Shown here: positions 35,543 through 43,379 of the stretch, piece by piece | How positions within the stretch are numbered: position 1 is the first letter of the stretch | Layout of the letters: each line of letters starts with the position of its first letter | Assembly (NCBI GenBank): GCA_017469335.1 | Contig: JAFUGP010000112.1 | Coordinates: forward strand, 1-64,000 | Source of the DNA: Succinivibrio sp. | GTDB taxonomy: Bacteria; Pseudomonadota; Gammaproteobacteria; Enterobacterales; Succinivibrionaceae | DNA length: 64,000 nucleotides | Reading direction: 5' to 3' | The notes under the pieces: model-generated | What the model was told of the DNA's origin: nothing | Databases searched by the model: none | Seen by the model: only the letters and a program-made list of their open reading frames with translations | Program-made: the position numbers and the translations under genes

Positions 35543-35965
35543 ATGGCCCGGGTACTTGCTTTTGATTTTGGCTTAAACCATATCGGCGTGGCCTGCGGGG
35601 AGAGCACTTTAGGCACGGCCTCACCGCTGCCCTCGCTCAACGCCCGCGACGGCGTCCCTGATGAGGGCAGACTGACCGCGCTCAAAAGGGAATGGCAGCC
35701 CGAGCTCATAGTGGTCGGGCTGCCCTTGAATGCCGACGGCAGCGAACAGCCCATCACCCTTAAGGCCCGCGAGTTTGCCGTTTATGTGGAGCGGGTACTG
35801 CAACTTAAAGTGGTGCTGGAGGATGAGCGGCTGACCTCCAAAGCGGCCAAGGAAGAACTTTTTGAGAGGGGCGGGTATCAGGCGCTGACAGGACGCAGGG
35901 GAAAGGAGCGCATTGACTCGCTCAGTGCGATGCTCATTTTGGAGCAGTATTTCAGGCAGGTGTAG
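35543..35965 (+). CDS. ruvX: Putative pre-16S rRNA nuclease RuvX (YqgF)
   Basis: YqgF/RuvX is an RNase H-fold protein implicated in 16S rRNA 5' maturation. The 140-residue product has LAFDFGLNHIGVACG, the ELIVVGLPLNADGSEQP loop, EDERLTSKAA and RIDSLSAMLILEQYF, the conserved acidic residues of the fold. Length matches E. coli (138). It is separated by 4 bp from the DnaC-like gene. Confidence 0.93.
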   Translation: MARVLAFDFGLNHIGVACGESTLGTASPLPSLNARDGVPDEGRLTALKREWQPELIVVGLPLNADGSEQPITLKAREFAVYVERVLQLKVVLEDERLTSKAAKEELFERGGYQALTGRRGKERIDSLSAMLILEQYFRQV

Positions 35966-35966
35966 G

Positions 35967-36293
35967 ATGGCAGCCGAGAGGCAGGAACTCAGCGCGCTGC
36001 TTGAGGCGGTGGAACAAAGTCTCAAGGAGTGCGGCTTATGGGGAGGGGCTGACAAAAGACCTCCGAGCGAGGCGTTTTTAAGTCAGACCCCCTTTTTTCT
36101 GGACACCATGCAGCTGCACGAATGGCTGGAGTACCTGCTGCTGCCAAAGCTTAGGGAGCTTAACGACAGCGGAGGGGACCTGCCGCGGGGACTCTTGGTG
36201 CATACCTTAGCCGAGGAGTACTACCGTGGACGCTGGCAGGAACTGCGCAGTCTGTTGCGCTCATTGCGCCGCCTGGACGCCTTTTTGGCCTGA
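35967..36293 (+). CDS. YqcC-family (DUF446) protein
   Basis: This 108-residue protein starts 1 bp after the ruvX stop. The QTPFFLDTMQLHEWLEYLLLPKLREL core and a following LPRGLLVHTLAEEYY match the YqcC/DUF446 family (E. coli has TQPFFMDTMEPLEWLQWVLIPRM). Its role is unknown. ATG 35967 was chosen because the upstream part of the frame lies inside ruvX. A sigma-54 site begins 2 bp after its stop. Confidence 0.8.
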   Translation: MAAERQELSALLEAVEQSLKECGLWGGADKRPPSEAFLSQTPFFLDTMQLHEWLEYLLLPKLRELNDSGGDLPRGLLVHTLAEEYYRGRWQELRSLLRSLRRLDAFLA

Positions 36294-36294
36294 T

Positions 36295-36310
36295 TGGCGC
36301 GGATATTGCA
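36295..36310 (+). promoter_or_regulatory. Sigma-54 promoter (-24/-12) of the flhA flagellar block
   Basis: TGGCGCGGATATTGCA matches the consensus TGGCACG-N4-TTGCW at 11 of 12 fixed positions, with GG (36296-36297) and GC (36308-36309) exactly 10 bp apart. The predicted start is near 36321, about 56 nt before flhA. Vibrio and Pseudomonas flhA-level genes are sigma-54 dependent, which agrees. Confidence 0.8.
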
Positions 36311-36376
36311 GAGTTTAGCGGGAACATCTTATAATCTAAAGAGTTTGTCAGGTAGCAAAAAACCTGTGACATTTTT

Positions 36377-38614
36377 TTGACGGATACAGAAGTGGCAGAG
36401 TCCGGAGCCTTAAGCAAGTTCAAAATGCCGGCCGCCTTAAGCACGTTTTTCGGCCGGGCCAAAGCCAACCCGCGGGTAGCCAAGGGGCTGGAGATAGGCA
36501 ATACCGCCTTCCAGCGCGTGCGGGTGATGAAGCTGGGCACCCCGATCCTGGTATTGTGTGCCCTCTCCATGATCACGCTGCCTCTGCCGCCGACTCTGCT
36601 GGACATCCTGTTTTCCTTCAACATTTCGCTGTCCATGATTGTGCTCTTGGTGGCGATCTACTCTCAAAAACCGCTGGATTTCGGCTCCTTTCCTACCGTA
36701 TTGCTGCTTACCACCATTTTGCGCCTGTCGCTGAACGTGGCCTCTACCCGTGTGATTCTGCTCAACGGTCAGGACGGCACCGCCGCTGCCGGGCACGTCA
36801 TCGAATCCTTCGGCAACGTGGTGATGGGCGGCAGCTATACCGTGGGCATCATCGTGTTCATTATTCTGGTGATCGTGAACTTCGTGGTGGTCACCAAGGG
36901 CGCCGGACGTATCGCCGAGGTGTCGGCCCGTTTCACCTTAGATGCCATGCCCGGCAAGCAGATGGCCATTGACGCCGATCTCAATGCCGGCATGATTGAC
37001 CAGGATCAGGCCCGCGCCCGCCGCCTGGAAGTTACGGCCGAGGCTGATTTCTACGGCTCCATGGACGGCGCTTCCAAGTTCGTCAAGGGCGACGCCATAG
37101 CCGGTGTGCTCATTTTGTTCATCAACCTCATCGGCGGCATCCTCATCGGTACCATGCAGTACGGTCTGACGGTCGCCGAGAGTGCCCGTATCTACACCAT
37201 TTTGTCCATAGGTGACGGTCTGGTGGCTCAGATCCCCTCGCTGCTGCTGTCCGTGGCGGCGGCCATCATCGTCACCCGTCAGACCGGCTCACAGGATGAA
37301 ATGGGGCAGCAGGTGTTGGGCGAGCTCTTGGGCAAGCCCAAGACTTTGTTCATTGTGGCCGGTATTCTGGGTACCATGGGCATAGTGCCCGGCATGCCGC
37401 ACTTCGCCTTTCTCACCCTGGCTTCATTGTGCGGCGGCATCGGTTATTACATGAAGAAGCGTCAGGAACGGGAGGCGGCCATCGCGGCGGCGGCCCCGCC
37501 CAAAGAAGGCGCTCCCGGAACACCGGGCGCACCCGAGCAGAAGGAGTTGTCCTGGGATGACGTCTCCGAGGTGGACGTGATCGGCCTGGAGGTAGGTTAC
37601 CGTCTCATCCCCATGGTGGACAAGACCCAGGGCGGCGAGCTGCTCAACCGCGTCAAGGGCGTGCGCAAGAAGCTCTCGCAGGATCTGGGTTTTTTGATCC
37701 CGCCGGTGCATATCCGCGACAACCTCGACCTTGGTCCTAATTTTTACCGGATCACCGTGATGGGAGTGACCTTCGGCGAGTCAGAGGTGCAGCCTGACCG
37801 GGACATGGCCATCAACCCAGGTCAGGTGTTCGGAGAGATTCAGGGCTTAAAGGGCAAAGATCCGGCCTTCGGTCTTGATGCCATCTGGATCGCCAAGCCC
37901 GATAACGACAAGGCCTTGAGTCTTGGATACACCGTGGTGGACTGCGCCACGGTCATCGCCACCCACCTCTCGCAGATCCTGGTCAACAACTGCGCCTCGC
38001 TGCTGGGACAGGAGGAAGTGCAGAATATTCTTGACATCGTGGCCAAGAGTCAGCCCAAGCTGGTGAACGGTCTGGTGCCGGCGGTGGTGAACCTGGGCCT
38101 GCTTACCCATATCCTGCAGAATCTGCTCAATGAAGGCGTGCCGGTGCGGGACATGCGCACCATCCTGGAAACCCTGGTGGAGTACGCTCCGCGCAGTCAG
38201 GATCCCGAGGTGCTTACCGCGGCCTGCCGCATCGGCCTGAGGCGGCTCATCATCCAGGACATCATGGGCGGCGAGAATCTCATTCCGGTCATTACCTTAG
38301 CCCCGGACTTAGAGCGCGTGCTGACCAAGTCGCTGGAGACCGGCGGAGCCGAAGGCGTGGGCATCGAGCCTGGTCTGGCCGACCGTCTGCAGAAGTCGCT
38401 CATGGAAGCTGCCACCAATCAGGAGATGGAGGGCGAGCCTGCGTTGCTTTTGACCTCCGGCATTCTGCGTTCCACCTTGGCTCGCTTTGTCAAGAACACC
38501 ATCCCGGCTTTAAAGGTGCTGTCCTATCAGGAAATCCCCGACGACAAGCAGATCAAGATTGTCACAGTGGTGGGCGGAGCCAATCAAAATCAACCAAATA
38601 TGCAGCTCCGCTAG
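36377..38614 (+). CDS. flhA: Flagellar type III export gate protein FlhA
   Basis: FlhA is the major export-gate membrane protein. The 745-residue protein has eight-helix membrane domain features (TPILVLCALSMITLPLPP, GSFPTVLLLTTILRLSLNVASTR, FVVVTKGAGRIAEVSARFTLDAMPGKQMAIDADLNAGMI) and a long cytoplasmic domain with VIGLEVGYRLIPMVD and PPVHIRDNL. The TTG start at 36377 has no clear ribosome site but precedes a short basic N-terminus; ATG 36425 or 36527 are alternatives. A small CAGGT/ACCTG hairpin lies just before the start. It opens the flagellar block behind a sigma-54 promoter. Confidence 0.95.
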   Translation: MTDTEVAESGALSKFKMPAALSTFFGRAKANPRVAKGLEIGNTAFQRVRVMKLGTPILVLCALSMITLPLPPTLLDILFSFNISLSMIVLLVAIYSQKPLDFGSFPTVLLLTTILRLSLNVASTRVILLNGQDGTAAAGHVIESFGNVVMGGSYTVGIIVFIILVIVNFVVVTKGAGRIAEVSARFTLDAMPGKQMAIDADLNAGMIDQDQARARRLEVTAEADFYGSMDGASKFVKGDAIAGVLILFINLIGGILIGTMQYGLTVAESARIYTILSIGDGLVAQIPSLLLSVAAAIIVTRQTGSQDEMGQQVLGELLGKPKTLFIVAGILGTMGIVPGMPHFAFLTLASLCGGIGYYMKKRQEREAAIAAAAPPKEGAPGTPGAPEQKELSWDDVSEVDVIGLEVGYRLIPMVDKTQGGELLNRVKGVRKKLSQDLGFLIPPVHIRDNLDLGPNFYRITVMGVTFGESEVQPDRDMAINPGQVFGEIQGLKGKDPAFGLDAIWIAKPDNDKALSLGYTVVDCATVIATHLSQILVNNCASLLGQEEVQNILDIVAKSQPKLVNGLVPAVVNLGLLTHILQNLLNEGVPVRDMRTILETLVEYAPRSQDPEVLTAACRIGLRRLIIQDIMGGENLIPVITLAPDLERVLTKSLETGGAEGVGIEPGLADRLQKSLMEAATNQEMEGEPALLLTSGILRSTLARFVKNTIPALKVLSYQEIPDDKQIKIVTVVGGANQNQPNMQLR

Positions 38615-38754
38615 CAGTTTTTGGCTCAATTACTGGTTCTGAGCTTCTAAGTTCTGATAATATGGCATAATTTTTTAGTGACTTAAGCTTAATTTTTTAA
38701 TTACGGCGCAGTGAAAAATGTCCGCGCGTTTTTAGCTGAGCAGCTTGGAATATT

Positions 38755-40302
38755 ATGAAATTAAAACGCTTTGTGGCTCCGGATATGCGCACGGCACTGG
38801 CTCAAATCAAAGAAGAGCTGGGCTCTGAGGCCGTGATCATGTCCAACAAGCGCACCAAAACCGGGGTGGAGATTATCGCTGGGGTGGATAAGGTCGCCTC
38901 AGCGCCCGCCCCGTCTGCTGCTGCAGCGGCGCAATCGCCCATCACCGCCCGGGCCCGGGAAAGCGACAGCCCCTTAAACCGCTATCTCAAAGATGACGAG
39001 GTCACTTTAGGCCGGCCTTCCGGAGCCAGAGCCGGTGCAGCGTCCGCAGCACAGACTGATGTCAGGCGTACCCAGGCGGCGGGGCTCGCCGCAGGGAGCA
39101 GTGAAGGTGCCGCACACTCTTCTGCGGGTGGCAAGAACGAGAATTTCGCGCGCAGCCTGCTGGAGATCCTGGAACGTCAAAAAAATGACGAAAAAGAAGC
39201 TGCTGAGCCGCCTGCCGGACGGGGAAGCGTCAAAAAATCGGCGCCTGCGCCACTGGCCGAGCAAAGCGGTCTCAAGGAACTCATCGACCGGGAACTCAAA
39301 GCGCGACAGGAGGAACTGGAACGTACCGAGAAGGTACACGGCATCAGTTCCTACGCCGAACCGGCCACTGCGGGAACGGCTTTGGATCCCGGCACCGCCG
39401 CCAATTTAGGCAGCATGCGTCAGGAAATTGACGAAATCAGAAAGCTGCTGCAGTTTCAACTGGCCGGACTTATGCATGACTCGCTCTCGCGCGAGCAGCC
39501 GGTCAAGGCCATGGTGCGCAGGCTGCTCTCCTCCTCGGGCTTTGACGAGACCATCGCCGCGCAGCTCAGCGAGGGTATTGAGGCAGATGCCTCGTTTAAT
39601 TTTGCCTGGCGTGAATTGGCCGAGGTGCTGGAGCGCGCCATCAAGGTCGGTGAAGATGAGATCATCACCGACGGCGGTGTGATCACCTTAATCGGTCCTG
39701 CCGGTGTAGGCAAAACCACCACCTTGGCCAAACTCGCCGCCCGCTTCGTCATGAATTACGGCCCCGACAAGGTCGCCATCGTCACGGCCGACCACTACCG
39801 GATCGGCGCCATCGATCAGGTTAAAACCTACGGGCGCATCATGGGGTGCGCGGCCTTTGCGGTCAAGTCTCTCAATGAATTGCCCGAGATGCTCTACTCA
39901 CTCAGGGACAAGAGTCTGGTGCTGGTGGATACCGCCGGGGTGGGACTGAGCGATGAGCGCTTTGGCACACAACTTGCACAGCTCAAAATGCAGTCCAAGC
40001 TGAAGCTCAAGCACTATCTGGTGCTGCCGGCCACCGCGCAGCGGCGGGTGCTCGAACAGGCCTACGGGCACTTTTCCGATGTCGGTCTCAAAGGCGTCAT
40101 CCTCACCAAGATAGATGAGAGCTCCAGCCTAGGCGATGCCCTTTCATTGTGTCTTAAGCATGATCTGGTGCTCAGCTACGTGACTGACGGTCAGCGCGTC
40201 CCCGAGGATCTCAGCGTGCCCGAGCCCAAGGGACTGGCCCTGCGGGCTTTGTCGGCGGTGGAAAACGACGCGGCGCAGTCCGCCTTTGAGGCGCAGAATT
40301 GA
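38755..40302 (+). CDS. flhF: Flagellar biosynthesis SRP-family GTPase FlhF
   Basis: FlhF marks the cell pole for flagellar assembly. The 515-residue protein has the MKLKRFVAPDMRTALAQIKEELG N-terminal B domain, an Ala/Ser-rich linker (about 40-160), and the C-terminal NG domain with GPAGVGKTTT at about 314-323, TADHYRIGAIDQVKTYG and the VDTAGVG G3 motif. A 140-bp gap separates it from flhA and holds no clear terminator. It ends 16 bp before flhG. Confidence 0.94.
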   Translation: MKLKRFVAPDMRTALAQIKEELGSEAVIMSNKRTKTGVEIIAGVDKVASAPAPSAAAAAQSPITARARESDSPLNRYLKDDEVTLGRPSGARAGAASAAQTDVRRTQAAGLAAGSSEGAAHSSAGGKNENFARSLLEILERQKNDEKEAAEPPAGRGSVKKSAPAPLAEQSGLKELIDRELKARQEELERTEKVHGISSYAEPATAGTALDPGTAANLGSMRQEIDEIRKLLQFQLAGLMHDSLSREQPVKAMVRRLLSSSGFDETIAAQLSEGIEADASFNFAWRELAEVLERAIKVGEDEIITDGGVITLIGPAGVGKTTTLAKLAARFVMNYGPDKVAIVTADHYRIGAIDQVKTYGRIMGCAAFAVKSLNELPEMLYSLRDKSLVLVDTAGVGLSDERFGTQLAQLKMQSKLKLKHYLVLPATAQRRVLEQAYGHFSDVGLKGVILTKIDESSSLGDALSLCLKHDLVLSYVTDGQRVPEDLSVPEPKGLALRALSAVENDAAQSAFEAQN

Positions 40303-40318
40303 GTTGAAGGACTAAAAG

Positions 40319-41149
40319 ATGAGTAACGCAAACAGGAGAGTGAAGGTCATAACCGTCACCGGCGGCAAAGGCGGGGTGGGCAAATCCAGCGTATCCTTGA
40401 ATCTGGCGGTGGCGCTGTGTCAGCAGGGCAAGAAAGTGCTGCTCTTTGATGCCGATCTGGGGTTGGCCAACATTGACGTGATGCTGGGACTTAAGGTCAA
40501 GCAGAACTTAGGTCATGTGCTCAAGGGTGAGTGTGAGCTGCAGGATATTCTGCAGACGGGACCGCAGGGACTGAGAATAGTGCCGGCCTCCTCAGGTCTT
40601 AAGGAAATGGCCGAATTGTCCATCGAACAGCACGCCGGGCTCATCCGGGCTTTTTCCAGTCTCAGGGAAGATTTTGATTTTCTCATTGTGGACACGGCGG
40701 CCGGCATCTCCGACATGGTGCTCTCTTTTTGCCGGGCCGCGCAGGATGTGCTGATGGTGGTGTGCAATGAACCCACCTCGGTAGCCGATGCCTATGCCCA
40801 GATGAAGGTGCTCTCCAATGATTACGGGGTCAAGAAGTTCAAAATCATCGGCAATCAGCTGCATTCCTTGGAAGAGGGCAAGATCATGTACCAGAAACTG
40901 GTGATGGTCGCCGAGCGTTTTTTGGATGTTACCCTGGAGCTGGTGGCCTGCGTGCCGGCGGATATGAACATGCGCAAGGCCATACGCCAGCGCAGCTGCG
41001 TGGTGGAAGCCTTCCCCAATTCACCGGCGTCCCACGTCTTCAAGGTGTTGGCCACTTCCATCATGCGCTGGCCGGTGCCGGAGGTCGCGGGTGGTCATTT
41101 GGAATTTTTTGTAGAAAATTTAGTAAGTCACAACTCAAAGGCGGGCTGA
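40319..41149 (+). CDS. flhG: Flagellar number regulator FlhG (FleN/YlxH), MinD-like ATPase
   Basis: FlhG is a ParA/MinD ATPase that limits flagellar number, in Vibrio and Pseudomonas by restraining FlrA/FleQ and FlhF. The 276-residue product has the deviant Walker A GGKGGVGKSS at 15-24, FDADLGLANIDVMLGL, VDTAAGISDMVLSF and VCNEPTSVADAYA. It ends with a short amphipathic region (LEFFVENLV), consistent with the membrane-targeting helix of MinD-like proteins. Confidence 0.94.
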   Translation: MSNANRRVKVITVTGGKGGVGKSSVSLNLAVALCQQGKKVLLFDADLGLANIDVMLGLKVKQNLGHVLKGECELQDILQTGPQGLRIVPASSGLKEMAELSIEQHAGLIRAFSSLREDFDFLIVDTAAGISDMVLSFCRAAQDVLMVVCNEPTSVADAYAQMKVLSNDYGVKKFKIIGNQLHSLEEGKIMYQKLVMVAERFLDVTLELVACVPADMNMRKAIRQRSCVVEAFPNSPASHVFKVLATSIMRWPVPEVAGGHLEFFVENLVSHNSKAG

Positions 41150-41234
41150 GAGGCACACAAACTTTTGATAAATTGTGTTAAAATCAAGGCGGTATTATAA
41201 TAATTGCTTAAAAAGCAAATAGTTAGTTCCTAAC

Positions 41235-41254
41235 ATGCCCTGCAGGGCATTTTT
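41235..41254 (+). terminator. Terminator-like hairpin in the fliA leader
   Basis: ATGCCC (41235-41240) and GGGCAT (41245-41250) enclose a TGCA tetraloop, itself palindromic, and are followed by TTTT. It lies 8 bp before the fliA ATG, so it could end the flhF-flhG transcript or attenuate fliA. Confidence 0.65.
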
Positions 41255-41262
41255 AGGTTGGG

Positions 41263-42003
41263 ATGGCAGGAATGTTGAACGGCGCAAAGGTATACCAGGC
41301 TGCATCACGCGATCAGATGAGCAGCAAGGTAGAGCAGTACGCTCCCATGGTCAAGCGCATCGCCCTGCATCTCAAGGCCCGCTTACCGCCTAACGTTGAA
41401 CTGGATGATTTGATTCAGTCCGGCATGATCGGTCTGCTGGATGCTCTGGCGCATTACGAAGAAGGACATGGCGCCAGTTTTGAGACCTATGCCACCATCC
41501 GCGTGCGCGGCGCCATGATAGACGAGATGAGACAGTCTGACTGGGCACCGCGTTCCGTGCATCAGAGCACCCGGCAGATTGCCGATGCCATCAACCGCCT
41601 CTCGCACCGCTTAGGTCGCGAACCGCGTGACACCGAGATTGCCGCCGAACTTAATGTTACGTTGGAGCGCTATCAGCAGATGCTGATGGAATCCTCGACC
41701 TCGCAGATGATTGGGATTGAGGATCTGGGGGTGACCGAAGATGTTATCTCCGACAGTGACAACAACCATAATGACAAACTCTTTGAGCTTTTGGCGTCGG
41801 TTAAGTTCAAACAGGCTCTGGCCGTGGCCATTTCCAAACTGCCGCAGCGCGAGCAGTATGTGCTGTCGCTGTACTATGACGAGGAGTTGAACCTCAAGGA
41901 AATCGGCCGGGTGTTGGAACTGAGCGAGTCGCGGGTCTGTCAGATCATGTCTCAGTCCATGGCCAGACTGAGGGCGGCCTTGAAAGACTGGCGGGAGCGC
42001 TGA
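41263..42003 (+). CDS. fliA: RNA polymerase sigma-28 factor FliA
   Basis: FliA directs late flagellar and chemotaxis transcription and is held by FlgM. The 246-residue protein has region 2 (YAPMVKRIALHLKARLPPNVELDDLIQSG, with FETYATIRVRGAMIDEMR), region 3 (RLGREPRDTEIA) and region 4 (LPQREQYVLSLYYDEELNLKEIGRVLELSESRVCQI). ATG 41263 was taken; an ATG at 41272 is too close to AGGA to use it. The terminator-like hairpin lies just upstream. Confidence 0.95.
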   Translation: MAGMLNGAKVYQAASRDQMSSKVEQYAPMVKRIALHLKARLPPNVELDDLIQSGMIGLLDALAHYEEGHGASFETYATIRVRGAMIDEMRQSDWAPRSVHQSTRQIADAINRLSHRLGREPRDTEIAAELNVTLERYQQMLMESSTSQMIGIEDLGVTEDVISDSDNNHNDKLFELLASVKFKQALAVAISKLPQREQYVLSLYYDEELNLKEIGRVLELSESRVCQIMSQSMARLRAALKDWRER

Positions 42004-42222
42004 GCTGAAAGACAATATATGTGCCAGACTTAGGTCATTTCTTGAGATGAGGCTCAAAAAATAACTTTATTTGTCTGTCTGGGGTGCTGATTAGTATATT
42101 TTGCTAGGCTGGTTATAGTATACAGTTTGTTTTTCTGGAATAATTCATGCGGGTCTGTATGGGTCGGCCTGGAAAACATGAACAAATCCAACGTCTACAG
42201 ATAAATTTGTGAGGAGACTATC
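42004..42222 (+). other. 219-bp fliA-cheY intergenic region
   Basis: This gap lies inside an otherwise compact block. It has AT-rich stretches and a TATAGT at 42114-42119 that could be a weak -10 box, but no matched -35, sigma-28 or sigma-54 motif was seen. A separate cheY promoter is possible. Confidence 0.35.
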
Positions 42223-42606
42223 GTGGACAAAAACATCAAGATTTTAATTGTTGATGACTTTTCCACAATGCGGCGCATCATCAAGAACTTGTTGCGCGAT
42301 CTGGGATTCAACAACACCCACGAGGCTGATGACGGCGCCACGGCCCTGCCCATGCTGGAGGCCGGTGACTTCCAGTTCGTCGTTACCGACTGGAACATGC
42401 CGATCATGCAGGGCATTGACCTGTTGCGCAATATCCGCAAGAGTCCCAAGCTGAAGGCTCTGCCGGTGCTGATGGTGACCGCCGAGGCCAAGCGCGATCA
42501 GATTGTGGAGGCCGCTAAGGCCGGTGTGAACGGCTATATTGTCAAGCCTTTTACTGCCGCCACTCTTAAAGCCAAACTGGATAAGATATTTGAGCGTTTC
42601 GAATAA
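42223..42606 (+). CDS. cheY: Chemotaxis response regulator CheY
   Basis: CheY carries phosphate from CheA to the flagellar switch. The 127-residue receiver has the acidic pair D11/D12, phospho-acceptor D56 ([12 protein letters not shown]), T86 (MVTAEA) and K108 (VKPF). The start is GTG 42223 with GAGGAG upstream. It begins the cheY-cheZ-cheA-cheB series. Confidence 0.96.
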   Translation: MDKNIKILIVDDFSTMRRIIKNLLRDLGFNNTHEADDGATALPMLEAGDFQFVVTDWNMPIMQGIDLLRNIRKSPKLKALPVLMVTAEAKRDQIVEAAKAGVNGYIVKPFTAATLKAKLDKIFERFE

Positions 42607-42618
42607 GGAACAGCGTCG

Positions 42619-43362
42619 ATGACTGACGAAGCGGGCATGCTTACCGTAGAAGAGCTCGAGGACATCCGTGACTTATTGGAAACAGGCATGCAGGATGAAG
42701 CCGAGGATCGTCTGGTGCAGCTGGCCGGACGGTTAAAGCAGAATTCCGTGTATTCCCAGGTCGGCGAGCTGACCCGTGATCTGCATAACGCCCTCACCGA
42801 TTTTGTAGATGACGACCGGCTGCGCGTGATTGCCAACGTGGAGATGCCGGATGCTTCCGAGCGTCTGAAGTACATTATTTCCATGACCAGCGATGCGGCT
42901 ACCAAGACTCTGGATGCGGTGGATAATTGCGAGCCCATGCTGCATACCCTGATGGAGACCATCGACAATCTGCTGCCGGCCTGGAAAGAGCTGATGAACG
43001 GGAAAATTGACCGTTACACTTTTGTGGCTTTATGTCATAAGGTCGATAACCTCATAGAGAAGACCCAGAACAGTGCCAATGATCTGTCAGCGCAGCTCAA
43101 TGCCATCATGATGGCACAGGATTATCAGGACCTGACCGGGCAGATGATTCAGAAGGTCATCAAACTGGTCACCGAGGTCGAGGACAGACTGGTAGGATTT
43201 TTGGTCTCCTTTGGCAAGCCGCAGGATGACGAAGAGCAAAAAGGAATTCACCAGGGCGGCGTCGAAGTTGAAGGCCCGCTGATGGAACAGGAAAAACAGG
43301 CGCCCGCCGTGGCAGCCTCGCAGGATGACGTTGATGACCTGCTGGCTTCACTGGGCTTCTGA
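42619..43362 (+). CDS. cheZ: CheY-P phosphatase CheZ
   Basis: CheZ removes phosphate from CheY-P. The 247-residue helical protein has the catalytic AQDYQDLTGQMIQKV (active Asp/Gln pair) and a C-terminal CheY-binding peptide DDVDDLLASLGF, separated by an acidic linker. It starts 12 bp after cheY. CheZ is largely a proteobacterial trait. Confidence 0.95.
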   Translation: MTDEAGMLTVEELEDIRDLLETGMQDEAEDRLVQLAGRLKQNSVYSQVGELTRDLHNALTDFVDDDRLRVIANVEMPDASERLKYIISMTSDAATKTLDAVDNCEPMLHTLMETIDNLLPAWKELMNGKIDRYTFVALCHKVDNLIEKTQNSANDLSAQLNAIMMAQDYQDLTGQMIQKVIKLVTEVEDRLVGFLVSFGKPQDDEEQKGIHQGGVEVEGPLMEQEKQAPAVAASQDDVDDLLASLGF

Positions 43363-43379
43363 ATGACGGAGAAGATGAG

